NCBI RefSeq assembly: GCF_014154935.1
Contig: NZ_JACEHH010000016.1
Location: 110,518 to 174,517 of the forward strand
Direction of reading: 5' to 3'
DNA from: Stieleria mannarensis
GTDB taxonomy: Bacteria; Planctomycetota; Planctomycetia; Pirellulales; Pirellulaceae
Length of the DNA stretch: 64,000 bases
Below are positions 54,387 to 62,856 of the stretch, one piece after another (position 1 is the stretch's first letter; every line of letters begins with the position of its first letter). The notes under the pieces were generated by a model. That model ran no database searches, had not been told where the DNA came from, and saw nothing but the letters and a program-made list of their open reading frames with translations. Position numbers and translations under genes: made by a program.

Positions 54387-54992
54387 GGATGGTTGCTGAA
54401 CTTCACGGAAGAGCGCGCGGCGGAGCGGAAGCGAATCGTTTGCCGACGAGGGAGGCTGTGCGAGGCCCTCCGCGCCGGTCGTCGAAACCGATCGCAATGC
54501 CTCTTCCCCGACCCGGTAGTGCGAACGGGTACTGAGCACTCCGTCAAACGGCAGCGTCAGTTCCGCCGGATCGATTGACGCCAATGACGGCGCCGCGACC
54601 GGTGTGTCACGAGCTTCCGATGCGGAGGGATCGTCGGAGGCTGGTCCGACGCTTCTTTCATCTGTGGGCGTGATGAAGGGCGAGGCGGTTCTGGTTCGCT
54701 GTGGCCCACTGGTCCTTTCTTGAACGAACACCAGCATGACCAGGCTGGCCGCCAACGCACCGAGCACGCCGCCGACACAGGCCGAACCGCCGCTGAAACG
54801 ACTTGATCGCGAGGCTGTGTTCGGCGTCTCCTGTCCGTGGCGAAATCCGTCCTGAAAACCGGCCTGATACACCAGCTGATCCGTGTCGATCCCCAGGGGC
54901 TCGAGCACCCGCAGCGAATCCTCGAAACTCGTGCTTTCGTTTTCGCCGTCGGTGTTTTTGACCGGATCGGGCAATGGGTCGGAAGGTTGCAT
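54384..54992 (-). CDS. Single-pass membrane protein, candidate anti-sigma factor
   Basis: A 202-aa protein 6 bp after the ECF sigma gene. An acidic cytoplasmic N-terminus of about 70 residues (FEDSLRVLEPLGIDTDQLVYQ) is followed by one transmembrane helix at about 73-92 (CVGGVLGALAASLVMLVFVQ) and a Ser/Pro/Ala-rich outer tail. Position and topology suggest an anti-sigma factor for the upstream sigma, but no zinc-binding anti-sigma (HxxxCxxC) motif is present. Confidence 0.75.
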   Translation of the reverse strand: MQPSDPLPDPVKNTDGENESTSFEDSLRVLEPLGIDTDQLVYQAGFQDGFRHGQETPNTASRSSRFSGGSACVGGVLGALAASLVMLVFVQERTSGPQRTRTASPFITPTDERSVGPASDDPSASEARDTPVAAPSLASIDPAELTLPFDGVLSTRSHYRVGEEALRSVSTTGAEGLAQPPSSANDSLPLRRALFREVQQPS

Positions 54993-54998
54993 GGCGAA

Positions 54999-55592
54999 CT
55001 ATCCCTTGGTGAAGTCTGCGAGTTTGATGTTCAGCTGAGAGCGGATGGCGTGAAGCCCTGATTGGTAACGTCGCGAGGCGGTCCGCGGTGAAACGCCGAC
55101 GAGTTGGCCGATTTCATCGAATGAAAGTCCATTCCACAGTCGCAACACCAGGATCTCGCGAATCGCCACGGGTTGACTCATCAACGCACGGGTCGCCATT
55201 TCACCATCCATTGACTCTTCAACACTGTCGACAAACCAATTGACGCGCTGGTCGCAGCGGATTTGTTCGTGTTTCTTGCGACGCGATTGTGAGCGTGACG
55301 CATTGAGTGCCTCGCGACGAACGACCTTGAACAACCAACCACGCGGATGGTCCGGGAACGGCGTTTGGCGAAACAGTTTCAAAAACGCGTCTTGCACGAT
55401 GTCTTCCGGCGTGTCGCACAGTTGCCGCGCCAGCAGCGTCAAACCGGGGGCCGAGCTGCGCACCAGGGCAGCGTATTCGAACCGGGGCGCCGAGTTTCCG
55501 TCTGGCGGCATGGGGCAATCTGGCAGGCGAAGTTCAAGTGGAATGGAGTCGGCTGTCGGAAAGAAGACACCGCCGGAATCATTTTGCGTCAA
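54999..55592 (-). CDS. ECF-type RNA polymerase sigma factor
   Basis: A sigma-70-family factor of 170-197 aa. Region 2 is LLARQLCDTPEDIVQDAFLKLF with RGWLFKVVRREALN. Region 4 is REILVLRLWNGLSFDEIGQLVGVSPRTASRRYQSGLHAIR. The linker is basic (SQSRRKKHE). The longest frame starts at a TTG (55592); an ATG at 55511 (MPPDGNSAPR) is an alternative start. It heads a four-gene minus-strand operon with the single-TM protein and two secreted proteins, so it probably controls an envelope response. Confidence 0.9.
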   Translation of the reverse strand: MTQNDSGGVFFPTADSIPLELRLPDCPMPPDGNSAPRFEYAALVRSSAPGLTLLARQLCDTPEDIVQDAFLKLFRQTPFPDHPRGWLFKVVRREALNASRSQSRRKKHEQIRCDQRVNWFVDSVEESMDGEMATRALMSQPVAIREILVLRLWNGLSFDEIGQLVGVSPRTASRRYQSGLHAIRSQLNIKLADFTKG

Positions 55593-55651
55593 ACAATTCT
55601 AAGAAAGGGCGGGAGCACAACAGACTCGCAAGCGGAATGCATGCGTTGAGT

Positions 55652-55822
55652 GTAGCGGAAGCCGCCAAGGCTTTCGGCCACCGTAGCGGAAGCCGCCAAG
55701 GCTTTCGGCCACCGTAGCGGAAGCCGCCAAGGCTTTCGGCCCCCGTAGCGGAAGCCGCCAAGGCTTTCGGCCCCCGTGCGGTGACGCCGCGCTCGCGCGA
55801 AACTCTTGGCGAGTTCCGCTAC
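55652..55822. repeat. Family B REP array: four tandem units plus one inverted unit
   Basis: Four direct copies with 31-bp period begin at 55652, 55683, 55714 and 55745. Each is GTAG, CGGAAGCC, loop GCCAA, GGCTTTCG, then a GG-C(A/C)CC spacer. One inverted unit (55822-55798 on the minus strand) is GTAG, CGGAACTC, loop GCCAA, GAGTTTCG. Unlike in CRISPR, no variable spacers exist. It lies between the HD-GYP gene and the sigma operon and could produce strong RNA hairpins. Confidence 0.92.
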
Positions 55823-55837
55823 GCCACGGGCGGCAGA

Positions 55838-57076
55838 CTAAGAGTACTGTTGCAGGTTCGGTAGACTGAGCAGCGTGTCGACGACATCGGCGGCCCACTG
55901 GACGCCGCGGCCTTGGCGAAAGATCTGGACGACCTTTTCCAGTTTCATCCCGGGGCGGTAGGGCCGATCGCTGCTCATCGCGTCAAAGGCATCGGCCACC
56001 GCGACGATCTGGGCGTCGCGTGGGATCTCGTCACCGGCCAGGCCGTCGGGATAACCCGATCCGTCCCAGGATTCATGATGGTGGCGGACCGCCGGCAGGA
56101 TCGGGTGAAACTGCTCGATCCCTTTCAGGATGTCGTATCCGAGCACCGGGTGACGTTTGATCTGTTCGAATTCTTCGTCCGTCAGCCGCGTGGGTTTGCG
56201 CAGCACCGAATCGTCGACTCCGATTTTGCCGATGTCGTGAAGGATGCCGCCCATCCGGATGTTGGCCAGGGCATGATCGTCATATCCCAAACGCGATGCG
56301 AGCTGAAACGAAAGCTCGGCAACGCGATTGCTGTGCCCACACGTGTAGGCATCTTTGGCGTCCAATGCCGACGCCAGCGACTGAATCATACTTTCGAACA
56401 TCCCTTGCATCTGCTGATACTGTTGTTGGTTCAGCAGATGGACGGCCAGCATCGTGGACGTCGACGACATCATGTTGGCTTCGATCGTCCCGAATTCGGG
56501 CTGGTCGGCGGTTCGGATCGCGACCATCTGTCCCAGCGAGGTGCTGCCCCGGTGAATGGGAACGACGACCGATCGCAGACGCGTGCCGCCGGCCAGTTGC
56601 AAATCGTTCACCAGCGCGACGCCGCCGGCATCACCGGTGCGTTCTTTCGATTTTGCCCGGGTGGCTTCAACAATGGCGACCAGTTCGCTGTCGGTCACCG
56701 AGTGGCCGACGATCTCGAAAATCTCGTCGGAATGACGCGGTGAAAGCAATGCGGATTGCTGCGTGGCCCGTTGTTCGTGTTCGGCGCTGGGGAACAGATG
56801 GATCGCCAGAATCGCCGACGTGATGCAGGGTGCCAATTCGTCGAGTAGCGAACGCGCGACCTGATGCGATTGCTCGGTCAGCGTCAAACTGCTCGCCAGT
56901 CGTTGCGTCAGCCCGTGGATCAGCGTCAGTTCCTCGAACCGCGCCGCCAATGCATCAGCCAACTGGTCGACCTCCGACGCCAACGAAGCATCGGTGGCGT
57001 TTCCGGCAGCTGAAATCGCGGCCAAATCAGTGATCGGCGATGCGGGGTCGGTCGAGGACGAGGGGTGTAAAGACAT
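55838..57076 (-). CDS. HD-GYP domain phosphodiesterase with GAF-like sensor
   Basis: A 412-aa signalling protein starting at the ATG at 57076 (MSLHPSSSTD). An N-terminal GAF-like domain (about 45-205, with LRSVVVPIHRGSTSLGQMVAIRT) precedes an HD-GYP domain: GHSNRVAELS, the metal-binding His-Asp in GGILHDIGKIGVDDSVL, HPVLGYDILKGI, HHHESWDGSGYPDGLAG and DAFDAMSSDRPYRPG. Such proteins hydrolyse cyclic di-GMP. No GGDEF or PilZ gene is adjacent. Cytoplasmic; no membrane helices. Confidence 0.95.
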   Translation of the reverse strand: MSLHPSSSTDPASPITDLAAISAAGNATDASLASEVDQLADALAARFEELTLIHGLTQRLASSLTLTEQSHQVARSLLDELAPCITSAILAIHLFPSAEHEQRATQQSALLSPRHSDEIFEIVGHSVTDSELVAIVEATRAKSKERTGDAGGVALVNDLQLAGGTRLRSVVVPIHRGSTSLGQMVAIRTADQPEFGTIEANMMSSTSTMLAVHLLNQQQYQQMQGMFESMIQSLASALDAKDAYTCGHSNRVAELSFQLASRLGYDDHALANIRMGGILHDIGKIGVDDSVLRKPTRLTDEEFEQIKRHPVLGYDILKGIEQFHPILPAVRHHHESWDGSGYPDGLAGDEIPRDAQIVAVADAFDAMSSDRPYRPGMKLEKVVQIFRQGRGVQWAADVVDTLLSLPNLQQYS

Positions 57077-57271
57077 GGCTGCACCGTGAACGGGGTTCCG
57101 AGGCATCGGTGTCGAAAAAACGAGCCGGATCGGAATCCCGACCCGGCTCGCACGACATGACTCTGAACGCTATCTGCGCCGCGGCATCACGGTGACCGCT
57201 CTCCCCCTGCGGACATGAAATCCCCCTCCCAGGAATTCCGGTTGTGTCGCTTGCGCGACTTGGGGTGAGAC

Positions 57272-58891
57272 TCAGTTCCCGAACGGATCGCCACCGAAGG
57301 GATCGTTTCCGCCGCCGTCCGGGGCCCCGAAGGGGTCGGCCATTTCGCCGCCGCCCGCCTCACCGCCGCCGAAGGGATCCGCGCCGCCGGCGCCGAACGG
57401 GTCCGCCCCACCGGCACCGAAGGGATCGCCGCCGGCACCAAACGGATCATTCGGAGCCGCCTTTGGCGCTTCGGCTTCCGGCTTTTCGGCCGCTTCCTCG
57501 GCTTCCTCGGGATCTCCCGAATCCACCGAGCGCCGAATCGTGGGGTTTTCCGAGCCGATCGCCCGCAGGCACTGGACGGTTCCGATCGCATTGACCAGAT
57601 ACAGTCGGTCGGTGGTCCGGTTGACCAGCAACTTGACCGGCTTGAGTGTGTTGTCGACTTCGATCACGCTGCCGGTTTCCAAATCGATCGCGGCAAAGCT
57701 TTGGCTGAGCAGTCGAACGAACAGCATCTGATCAAACCCGCCGAGGATTTCGTCGACGTTTGGAATCGGTTGATCCCAGACGCCCAAGCCGGTCTTTTCG
57801 TCGATCGCGTACAGGTTGCCATAGGCCGAGGGCAACAGCACCATGCCGTTGACCAGGAACGGGGCCTTGTAGAACGGTTCACCGTAGGGGTGGCTCCAAA
57901 GGACGCGACCGGTTCGGGTTGCACGCAAGCCGTAGACCTGGCCCGACTCGCTGCCGAAGAAAAATCGATCACCGTCGGCGGCGGCGATCCGGCCGCTGAC
58001 GATGCCGTCGGTGTTCAGTCGAAACAGCACGGACGGTTCACCGGAAAGTTCCATCACATAGACAAATCCGCGATCGGTTGCCCAAGCGACTTTGGCCGAC
58101 GTCGGTGATTTGGTCGGCGGTTCAAGCGCCAGTCCGGAAACGATTTCCATGAACGGGTCGCGCGTCGTGTCGGCCAATGGGTAGCCTTCGACTCCGTTGC
58201 GGATCGTCGGCACCAGCGAAAAGTCGCCCGCATGAATCGCACCGTACATCGGCATGCTGGTGGTTCGCACGCTGTTGATCGGTTCGCCGTTGGTGGCGTC
58301 GATCTTGATCAGGTTGCCGCCGTTGGTGATCGTGACAAAGTCGTCGTCGATGCCCATCCGTCCGAAGTTCAACCCGGCGTCGCCGACGTACGACATCCAA
58401 ACCGGCGTTCCGGTTTCGGCGTCGCGACATTCAATCGTCCCATTGTTGGCCGCGGTGTAAAGCTTGACGCGCGGCACGGTTCTGGAAGTGACCGTCAGCC
58501 CCGGGTTCCGACGCGCCCGCATCGTCACTTCGCGTTTGGCCAGGCGTTCGGCTTCCTCTTTGCCGATCGGTTGGCCGTCAGGTCCGATATGGTCGGTCGG
58601 GATGCGAAACAAGACCGTCGGCTGTTCTCCCTCGGCCGCCTTGGTCACCACTTCGATGTACTCACGCGGGTCGTCCTGGTGAACGATGATCTGTTGATCG
58701 ACGATCGACCCGGCTCCGGCGGGAACCGGCATCTGCCGCCGCCAGACCTCTTCCAATCCCAATCGGGCGGCCGTTCGAGGCGACATCAGTTCCCCCGCGG
58801 CACAATTCTCCGACGCGCTGTCGACCGATGCTCCGTGCTGCAGTCCAAAAGCGAGCAAGACCATCGCCGTGAGATGGGTGATTCGTTTCAT
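57272..58891 (-). CDS. Secreted PQQ-like beta-propeller protein
   Basis: A 539-aa exported protein. MKRITHLTAMVLLAFGLQHGAS at 58891 is the signal peptide; a longer frame (from 59191) would add 100 spurious residues. WDxxP-like propeller repeats are seen (KLYTAANNGTIECRDAETGTPVWMSY, FVYVMELSGEPSVLFRL, QVYGLRATRTGRVLWSHPYGEPFYKAPFLVNG, GNLYAIDEKTGLGVWD), as in PQQ-enzyme-type propellers. The last about 55 residues are Gly/Asp-rich with at least eight DPFG repeats, a disordered tail typical of planctomycete secreted proteins. Substrate unknown. Confidence 0.9.
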   Translation of the reverse strand: MKRITHLTAMVLLAFGLQHGASVDSASENCAAGELMSPRTAARLGLEEVWRRQMPVPAGAGSIVDQQIIVHQDDPREYIEVVTKAAEGEQPTVLFRIPTDHIGPDGQPIGKEEAERLAKREVTMRARRNPGLTVTSRTVPRVKLYTAANNGTIECRDAETGTPVWMSYVGDAGLNFGRMGIDDDFVTITNGGNLIKIDATNGEPINSVRTTSMPMYGAIHAGDFSLVPTIRNGVEGYPLADTTRDPFMEIVSGLALEPPTKSPTSAKVAWATDRGFVYVMELSGEPSVLFRLNTDGIVSGRIAAADGDRFFFGSESGQVYGLRATRTGRVLWSHPYGEPFYKAPFLVNGMVLLPSAYGNLYAIDEKTGLGVWDQPIPNVDEILGGFDQMLFVRLLSQSFAAIDLETGSVIEVDNTLKPVKLLVNRTTDRLYLVNAIGTVQCLRAIGSENPTIRRSVDSGDPEEAEEAAEKPEAEAPKAAPNDPFGAGGDPFGAGGADPFGAGGADPFGGGEAGGGEMADPFGAPDGGGNDPFGGDPFGN

Positions 58892-59055
58892 CAATTCAAA
58901 GTGGAAGAGAGGATTTGACAGGCATTGGGTTGACCGCAACCGGCACCCCCTGAACAGGGGCTGGAACAAGTCGGCGCTGCGGCACCATGAGCAAATTTTA
59001 GTCGATCCGCCACGCTTGGCCATCAAAAGCCTCGCTTTTGCAAGCGGTTCTCCAC

Positions 59056-60384
59056 TCAAAACGACTGATTCTGCTGCCGCGACGCCCCGTTTCCTTGCCA
59101 ACAAGGAAACCCGAGCCGCTCCTGTTCGATCAGGGCGGCCTTGAGTTTTTGAAAGGTCCCCGAGGCGAGCGTGGCACACGAATCGCCACAAAGGTACTCC
59201 GCAGCTCTACCCCGCTGGGCGATCGAGACTCGATAAACCGACTCACTCAACGACATCCAATTGAGTAGTTCGGCCGCCAAAGCCGCGGGCTCCGTGCCGG
59301 TTTCCGACGCCAACACCGCAAGCCCCGCACGCAGATCATCTTTCGCTTGCGACGACGTGGAATCCAAGAAGCTCCCGAATCGGGGGGCCTGCGGCGCGTA
59401 GCGGGCCGCCATCAGCCGGACCAACAACCGCGACCCTCGTTTCCGCAGCGACGCCGTTGTCACCTCCGATGCGACCCGATCGTATCTCGCTTGATCATGC
59501 GGCAGGTCCAGTCGATGAAGCACGATGCATTGATCGTCGGCGTCGAAGCCCGCCCGGTCGATCGCGGCATGGATCTGTCGCAGTTGGGCGTCATGTTCCT
59601 CCTGCTCCTCCAGCCAACCATCGTTCCCCGCCGCCGACACGCCCGAGCCGGGATTGACCGAAGGTTCCAGCCACTCGCGACACGACTGGAGCGAAACATC
59701 ACCGCGACCGCGTCGCATGACTTCGGCGATCCGACGCATCGAATCGTTGCTGAATTTACATCGGTGCTGCGTCAGAAACTCGATCACGGCCGCATCCGAC
59801 TCCTCGGCCGACAATTGCCGCCCGGCCTGCATCGCCGCCCGCTGCAACACCCACTGCATTTGCGGCACCAATCGGCCGGCCGACAGCGGTAGTCCCAGTT
59901 GCCGCGCGTGGTCTTCTCCGCGAAGGTTCTTGACCGACTCCCGAAGTGACTTTTCCAAATAGGTCACAAACTTCGTCCGCCGCGATGCATCAAACAACAA
60001 CAGCGACCGCCCCAGGACCGGGTCGAGCCGATCGGCGTCGATGCCCGTGGATTCGGCGACCGCATGCACCATCGGCTGGAAATCGGCGTACAGTTTCCAA
60101 AATGACTCGGTCGCCCGCTCCTTGATCGATTCATAAGCGCGACGTCGTTTCGGTTCGAGCGTCATCACGCGGACGTGAAGAAACGGGATCAGTTCCGGCA
60201 GATAATGAAACCGCTCCGATCGCGTTTGCCCGTCGTCATCTTGGACCCTGCGTGTTGCGGTCCGCAGGTCGATTCCGAACGAGTTCCACAAACCGACCTT
60301 CAGCACGTCCAGCCGATCCAAGTGCTGCTCAAGCGGCGATCGGCAGCCGTCGCCGAGCGGTCGGTCATCGGGTTCGTCGTGCAT
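59056..60384 (-). CDS. Divergent sigma-70-like protein of unknown function
   Basis: A 442-aa soluble protein starting at the ATG at 60384 (MHDEPDDRPL). Residues about 95-155 resemble sigma-70 region 2: FWKLYADFQPMVHAVAEST is followed by LDPVLGRSLLLFDASRRTKFVTYLEKSLRESVKNLR, where FDxSRxTKFxTYxxxxxR corresponds to regions 2.2-2.4. Charged helices follow, and the C-terminal half includes a short LDLPHDQARYDRVASEV that could be a region-4-like helix. It is much longer than ECF factors and the match is distant. It stands alone, 164 bp upstream of the PQQ propeller gene. Confidence 0.7.
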   Translation of the reverse strand: MHDEPDDRPLGDGCRSPLEQHLDRLDVLKVGLWNSFGIDLRTATRRVQDDDGQTRSERFHYLPELIPFLHVRVMTLEPKRRRAYESIKERATESFWKLYADFQPMVHAVAESTGIDADRLDPVLGRSLLLFDASRRTKFVTYLEKSLRESVKNLRGEDHARQLGLPLSAGRLVPQMQWVLQRAAMQAGRQLSAEESDAAVIEFLTQHRCKFSNDSMRRIAEVMRRGRGDVSLQSCREWLEPSVNPGSGVSAAGNDGWLEEQEEHDAQLRQIHAAIDRAGFDADDQCIVLHRLDLPHDQARYDRVASEVTTASLRKRGSRLLVRLMAARYAPQAPRFGSFLDSTSSQAKDDLRAGLAVLASETGTEPAALAAELLNWMSLSESVYRVSIAQRGRAAEYLCGDSCATLASGTFQKLKAALIEQERLGFPCWQGNGASRQQNQSF

Positions 60385-60602
60385 CGCAATCCTCCAGATT
60401 GCCTTCAGTCTAAACGACGTGCCGAACCAGTGGCAACGAATTCGTTTCGGATCAACCCATGGGTAGCCTGCGCGTGATGATCGCTGGGTGACCACCGAAA
60501 ACGACACAGCATGCCGGCCCCCTCATCCCCAGCCCTACTCTCCCGCGAAGCCGGGGGCGAACGAAGCCCTGGTGAGTTGTATCGACTGCAAAAACGGTGG
60601 GC

Positions 60603-61847
60603 TCAATCCGAATCAATCTTGTCGACGACCGATTCGAACGAGCCGTTTTCCAGGCGTGTGGTGACCCGCTGACCGGTCTTCAATTGGGATGCGTCGCTGA
60701 TCGCATTGCCATCGGTATCGCGGGTCACGCTGTATCCCCTGGCCAGGGTGTTCAGCGGAGACAACGCCGCCAGGCTTGCCGCCAGCGTTGCGACGTCCGA
60801 TTTGGATTGTTGCAGTCGCCGATCGATCGCCTGTTTGGCGCGTTGATCGAGTTCATCGACCAATCGTGAGCGAAGGTGCACGATTTCCATCGGTTTGGTC
60901 ATCGCCGGATGGCCCGCGAGTGACTGCAGGGCAACCTTTCGCCGTTGGATTTCGTAGTCCATCGTCCGCCGCAACCGCCGGTCCAAATCGGCGACCCGTT
61001 GAACCATCCCCGATCGATCGGCAAACACTTTGGTGGCCGCATCGGTCGGCGTCAACGCGCGGACGTCGGCCGCCAAATCCGAGAGCGTGACGTCGACTTC
61101 GTGCCCGACCGCCGACACGGTGGGGATCGGACACTGGGCGATCGCACGGACCACCGCTTCTTCATTGAAACACCACAGGTCTTCCAGGCTGCCGCCGCCG
61201 CGGGCCACGATCACGACGTCCAGTGGGGGACGAATCATCGCCGCGGCCTGCAATCCTCGAACGATCGTTTCGGCCGCGCCGGTGCCTTGGACTTGAGCGG
61301 GGATGACAAAGATCTCGGCTCCGACCATGCGATCATCGGCCGCGACCAGGAAATCGTGAACGGCCGCGCCGCTGGGGCTGGTGATCACGCCGACGCGTCG
61401 CGGGTGCTTCGGCAGCGACTGTTTTCGCTCGATCGAAAACAAACCCTCGGCGTTCAGCCGTGCCTTGAGTTTGTCAAACGCCAATTGAAGCGCGCCGACG
61501 CCCTGCGGCTGGGCTTTGCGGACGACGATCTGGTAGGTGCCGCGAACGGTGTAGATTTCCAGGCCGCCGAAGCAGAGGATGGACTGGCCGTTTTCGAGTT
61601 CGAATCTCAGCCGCGAAGCAACGTTGCGCCACATCACCGCGCGGATCTGGGAGTCGTCATCCTTGAGCGTGAAATAGATGTGCCCGCTGCGCGGTTTGGC
61701 CACGTCGGTCACTTCGCCGGCGACCCACATCATCGGAAACGTGCCCTCGACGACCGCCTTGAGCTGGTGATTCAGCTCGCTGACGCTAACCGCCTGCGTT
61801 CGGCCGTCGGATTCGGACGCAAGGAACTCATTCAACGGACCGGCCAC
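60603..61847 (-). CDS. xseA: Exodeoxyribonuclease VII large subunit
   Basis: A 414-aa XseA, the catalytic subunit of ExoVII, a single-strand-specific exonuclease. An OB-fold ([44 protein letters not shown]) is followed by the nuclease domain with [39 protein letters not shown] and [20 protein letters not shown]. It starts at a GTG (61847), overlapping the dapF 3' end by 16 bp, so the two are translationally coupled. The xseB gene is not seen nearby. It is slightly shorter than typical XseA. Confidence 0.96.
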   Translation of the reverse strand: MAGPLNEFLASESDGRTQAVSVSELNHQLKAVVEGTFPMMWVAGEVTDVAKPRSGHIYFTLKDDDSQIRAVMWRNVASRLRFELENGQSILCFGGLEIYTVRGTYQIVVRKAQPQGVGALQLAFDKLKARLNAEGLFSIERKQSLPKHPRRVGVITSPSGAAVHDFLVAADDRMVGAEIFVIPAQVQGTGAAETIVRGLQAAAMIRPPLDVVIVARGGGSLEDLWCFNEEAVVRAIAQCPIPTVSAVGHEVDVTLSDLAADVRALTPTDAATKVFADRSGMVQRVADLDRRLRRTMDYEIQRRKVALQSLAGHPAMTKPMEIVHLRSRLVDELDQRAKQAIDRRLQQSKSDVATLAASLAALSPLNTLARGYSVTRDTDGNAISDASQLKTGQRVTTRLENGSFESVVDKIDSD

Positions 61848-62686
61848 TCACCCGAAAAAACTTCCGTTGCCGGCCCGGTCATCATCACGTGATCGTTTTC
61901 GGCCAGCCACTGCAGCGTCAGATCGCCGCCGAGCAGATGGTTCAAGATCTTTCGCTCGGTCCGGCCGGCCAACACGCCCGCGACGCAGACCGCCGAAGCC
62001 CCGGTGCCACAGGCCCAGGTCTCGCCCGAACCGCGTTCCCAGGTCCGCTGACGGACCTCGGTCGGCGACAGGATTTCGACAAATTCGACGTTGATGCGAT
62101 TGGGGAATCGGGGGTCGGTTTCGATTTTCGGTCCCAACCCCAAAACCAGGTCGTCGCTGGCCTGTTCGACGAAGATCACGCAGTGGGGATTGCCCATCGA
62201 CACACACGTCACCTCCAGCGTCTGACCGCCGAATTCGACCGGCGCGGTCACCACGCGGCCGCCATCACGCGTGCCGGGGATCGTGGTGGGCACTTTGGGA
62301 CCGACCAGCTCGGGGATGCCCATGTCCACGGTCACCTGATCGACCAAGCCGTCGTCGCCCAGGTGGAGTTTTAGATCCAGCACGCCGGCACCGGTTTCAA
62401 TCTTCAACGCGTCCCGCTTGGCGATGCCGTGGTCGTGCACGAACTTCGCCACGCAGCGGACTCCGTTGCCACACATTTCGCTTTCGCTGCCGTCGGCGTT
62501 GAACATCTGCATCCGCGCGTCGGCCGATTCGCTGGGGCGGATCAAGATCAAACCGTCCCCACCGACGCCGAAGTGTCGGTGGGCGATTTGACGCGCCAAT
62601 TCGGGGGCGTTTTCGGGGGCGGGTTGCGAAAAGCAATCGACGTAAACGTAGTCGTTGCCGGCGCCGTGCATTTTGGTGAATTTCAT
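61832..62686 (-). CDS. dapF: Diaminopimelate epimerase
   Basis: A 284-aa epimerase converting LL- to meso-diaminopimelate for lysine and peptidoglycan. [17 protein letters not shown] starts at the ATG at 62686; ATG 62695 is an alternative and the longer frame is not family-like. The two catalytic Cys are in [14 protein letters not shown] and [13 protein letters not shown]. Other blocks are GGDGLILI and MGNPHCVIF. It supports a meso-DAP peptidoglycan in this planctomycete. Coupled to xseA by a 16-bp overlap. Confidence 0.97.
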   Translation of the reverse strand: MKFTKMHGAGNDYVYVDCFSQPAPENAPELARQIAHRHFGVGGDGLILIRPSESADARMQMFNADGSESEMCGNGVRCVAKFVHDHGIAKRDALKIETGAGVLDLKLHLGDDGLVDQVTVDMGIPELVGPKVPTTIPGTRDGGRVVTAPVEFGGQTLEVTCVSMGNPHCVIFVEQASDDLVLGLGPKIETDPRFPNRINVEFVEILSPTEVRQRTWERGSGETWACGTGASAVCVAGVLAGRTERKILNHLLGGDLTLQWLAENDHVMMTGPATEVFSGEWPVR

Positions 62687-62757
62687 GGTGAGCATGCTAA
62701 AACACCGACGCCCAAAAACAAACCGGGGTTCGCGCCGGACGAACGTCGCCACCTTTC

Positions 62758-62781
62758 GTAGCTACCTTCGCCAGAAGGTGG
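62758..62781 (+). repeat. Family A REP, solitary unit
   Basis: GTAG, stem CTACCTTC, loop GCCA, stem GAAGGTGG, identical to units at 27059 and 36230. It lies in the 148-bp gap between dapF and the TVP38 gene, directly before a long terminator-like palindrome. Confidence 0.8.
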
Positions 62782-62785
62782 GCGG

Positions 62786-62856
62786 AAAAGGGGACGGGGG
62801 TCGATAGTGCGAAGCACCCGGAGGGCCGTGCCGGCTATCGACCCCCGTCCCCTTTT
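62786..62856. terminator. 22-bp perfect inverted repeat overlapping a gene 3' end
   Basis: Arms 62786-62807 and 62835-62856 are perfectly complementary (AAAAGGGGAC..GTCGATAG) around a 27-nt loop. The right arm encodes the last seven codons and the stop of the TVP38 gene, and on the minus strand the left arm ends in TTTT. This could be a strong intrinsic-type terminator of that gene or a repeat that has captured its end. Confidence 0.7.

Noticed and set aside
55652..55775. 31-bp regular repeats as a CRISPR array
   Set aside because: Copies abut with constant GG-C(A/C)CC linker; there are no unique spacers, no leader and no cas genes in the window. The units are hairpins of the REP type.
55599..55898. 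Reading frames with AESLGGFRYGGRKPW-like repeats
   Set aside because: They translate the family B REP array; no ribosome site and no known protein. Repeats of this DNA give the same peptide in many genomes.
58892..59191. 100-residue extension of the PQQ propeller protein
   Set aside because: It lies before a clear signal peptide and has Arg/Cys-rich composition unlike coding sequence.
60505..60560. TPGPSPP-type repeat upstream of xseA 3' end
   Set aside because: Only one arm (CCCCTCATCCCC) is recognisable and no matching inverted arm is seen, so I did not call an element.
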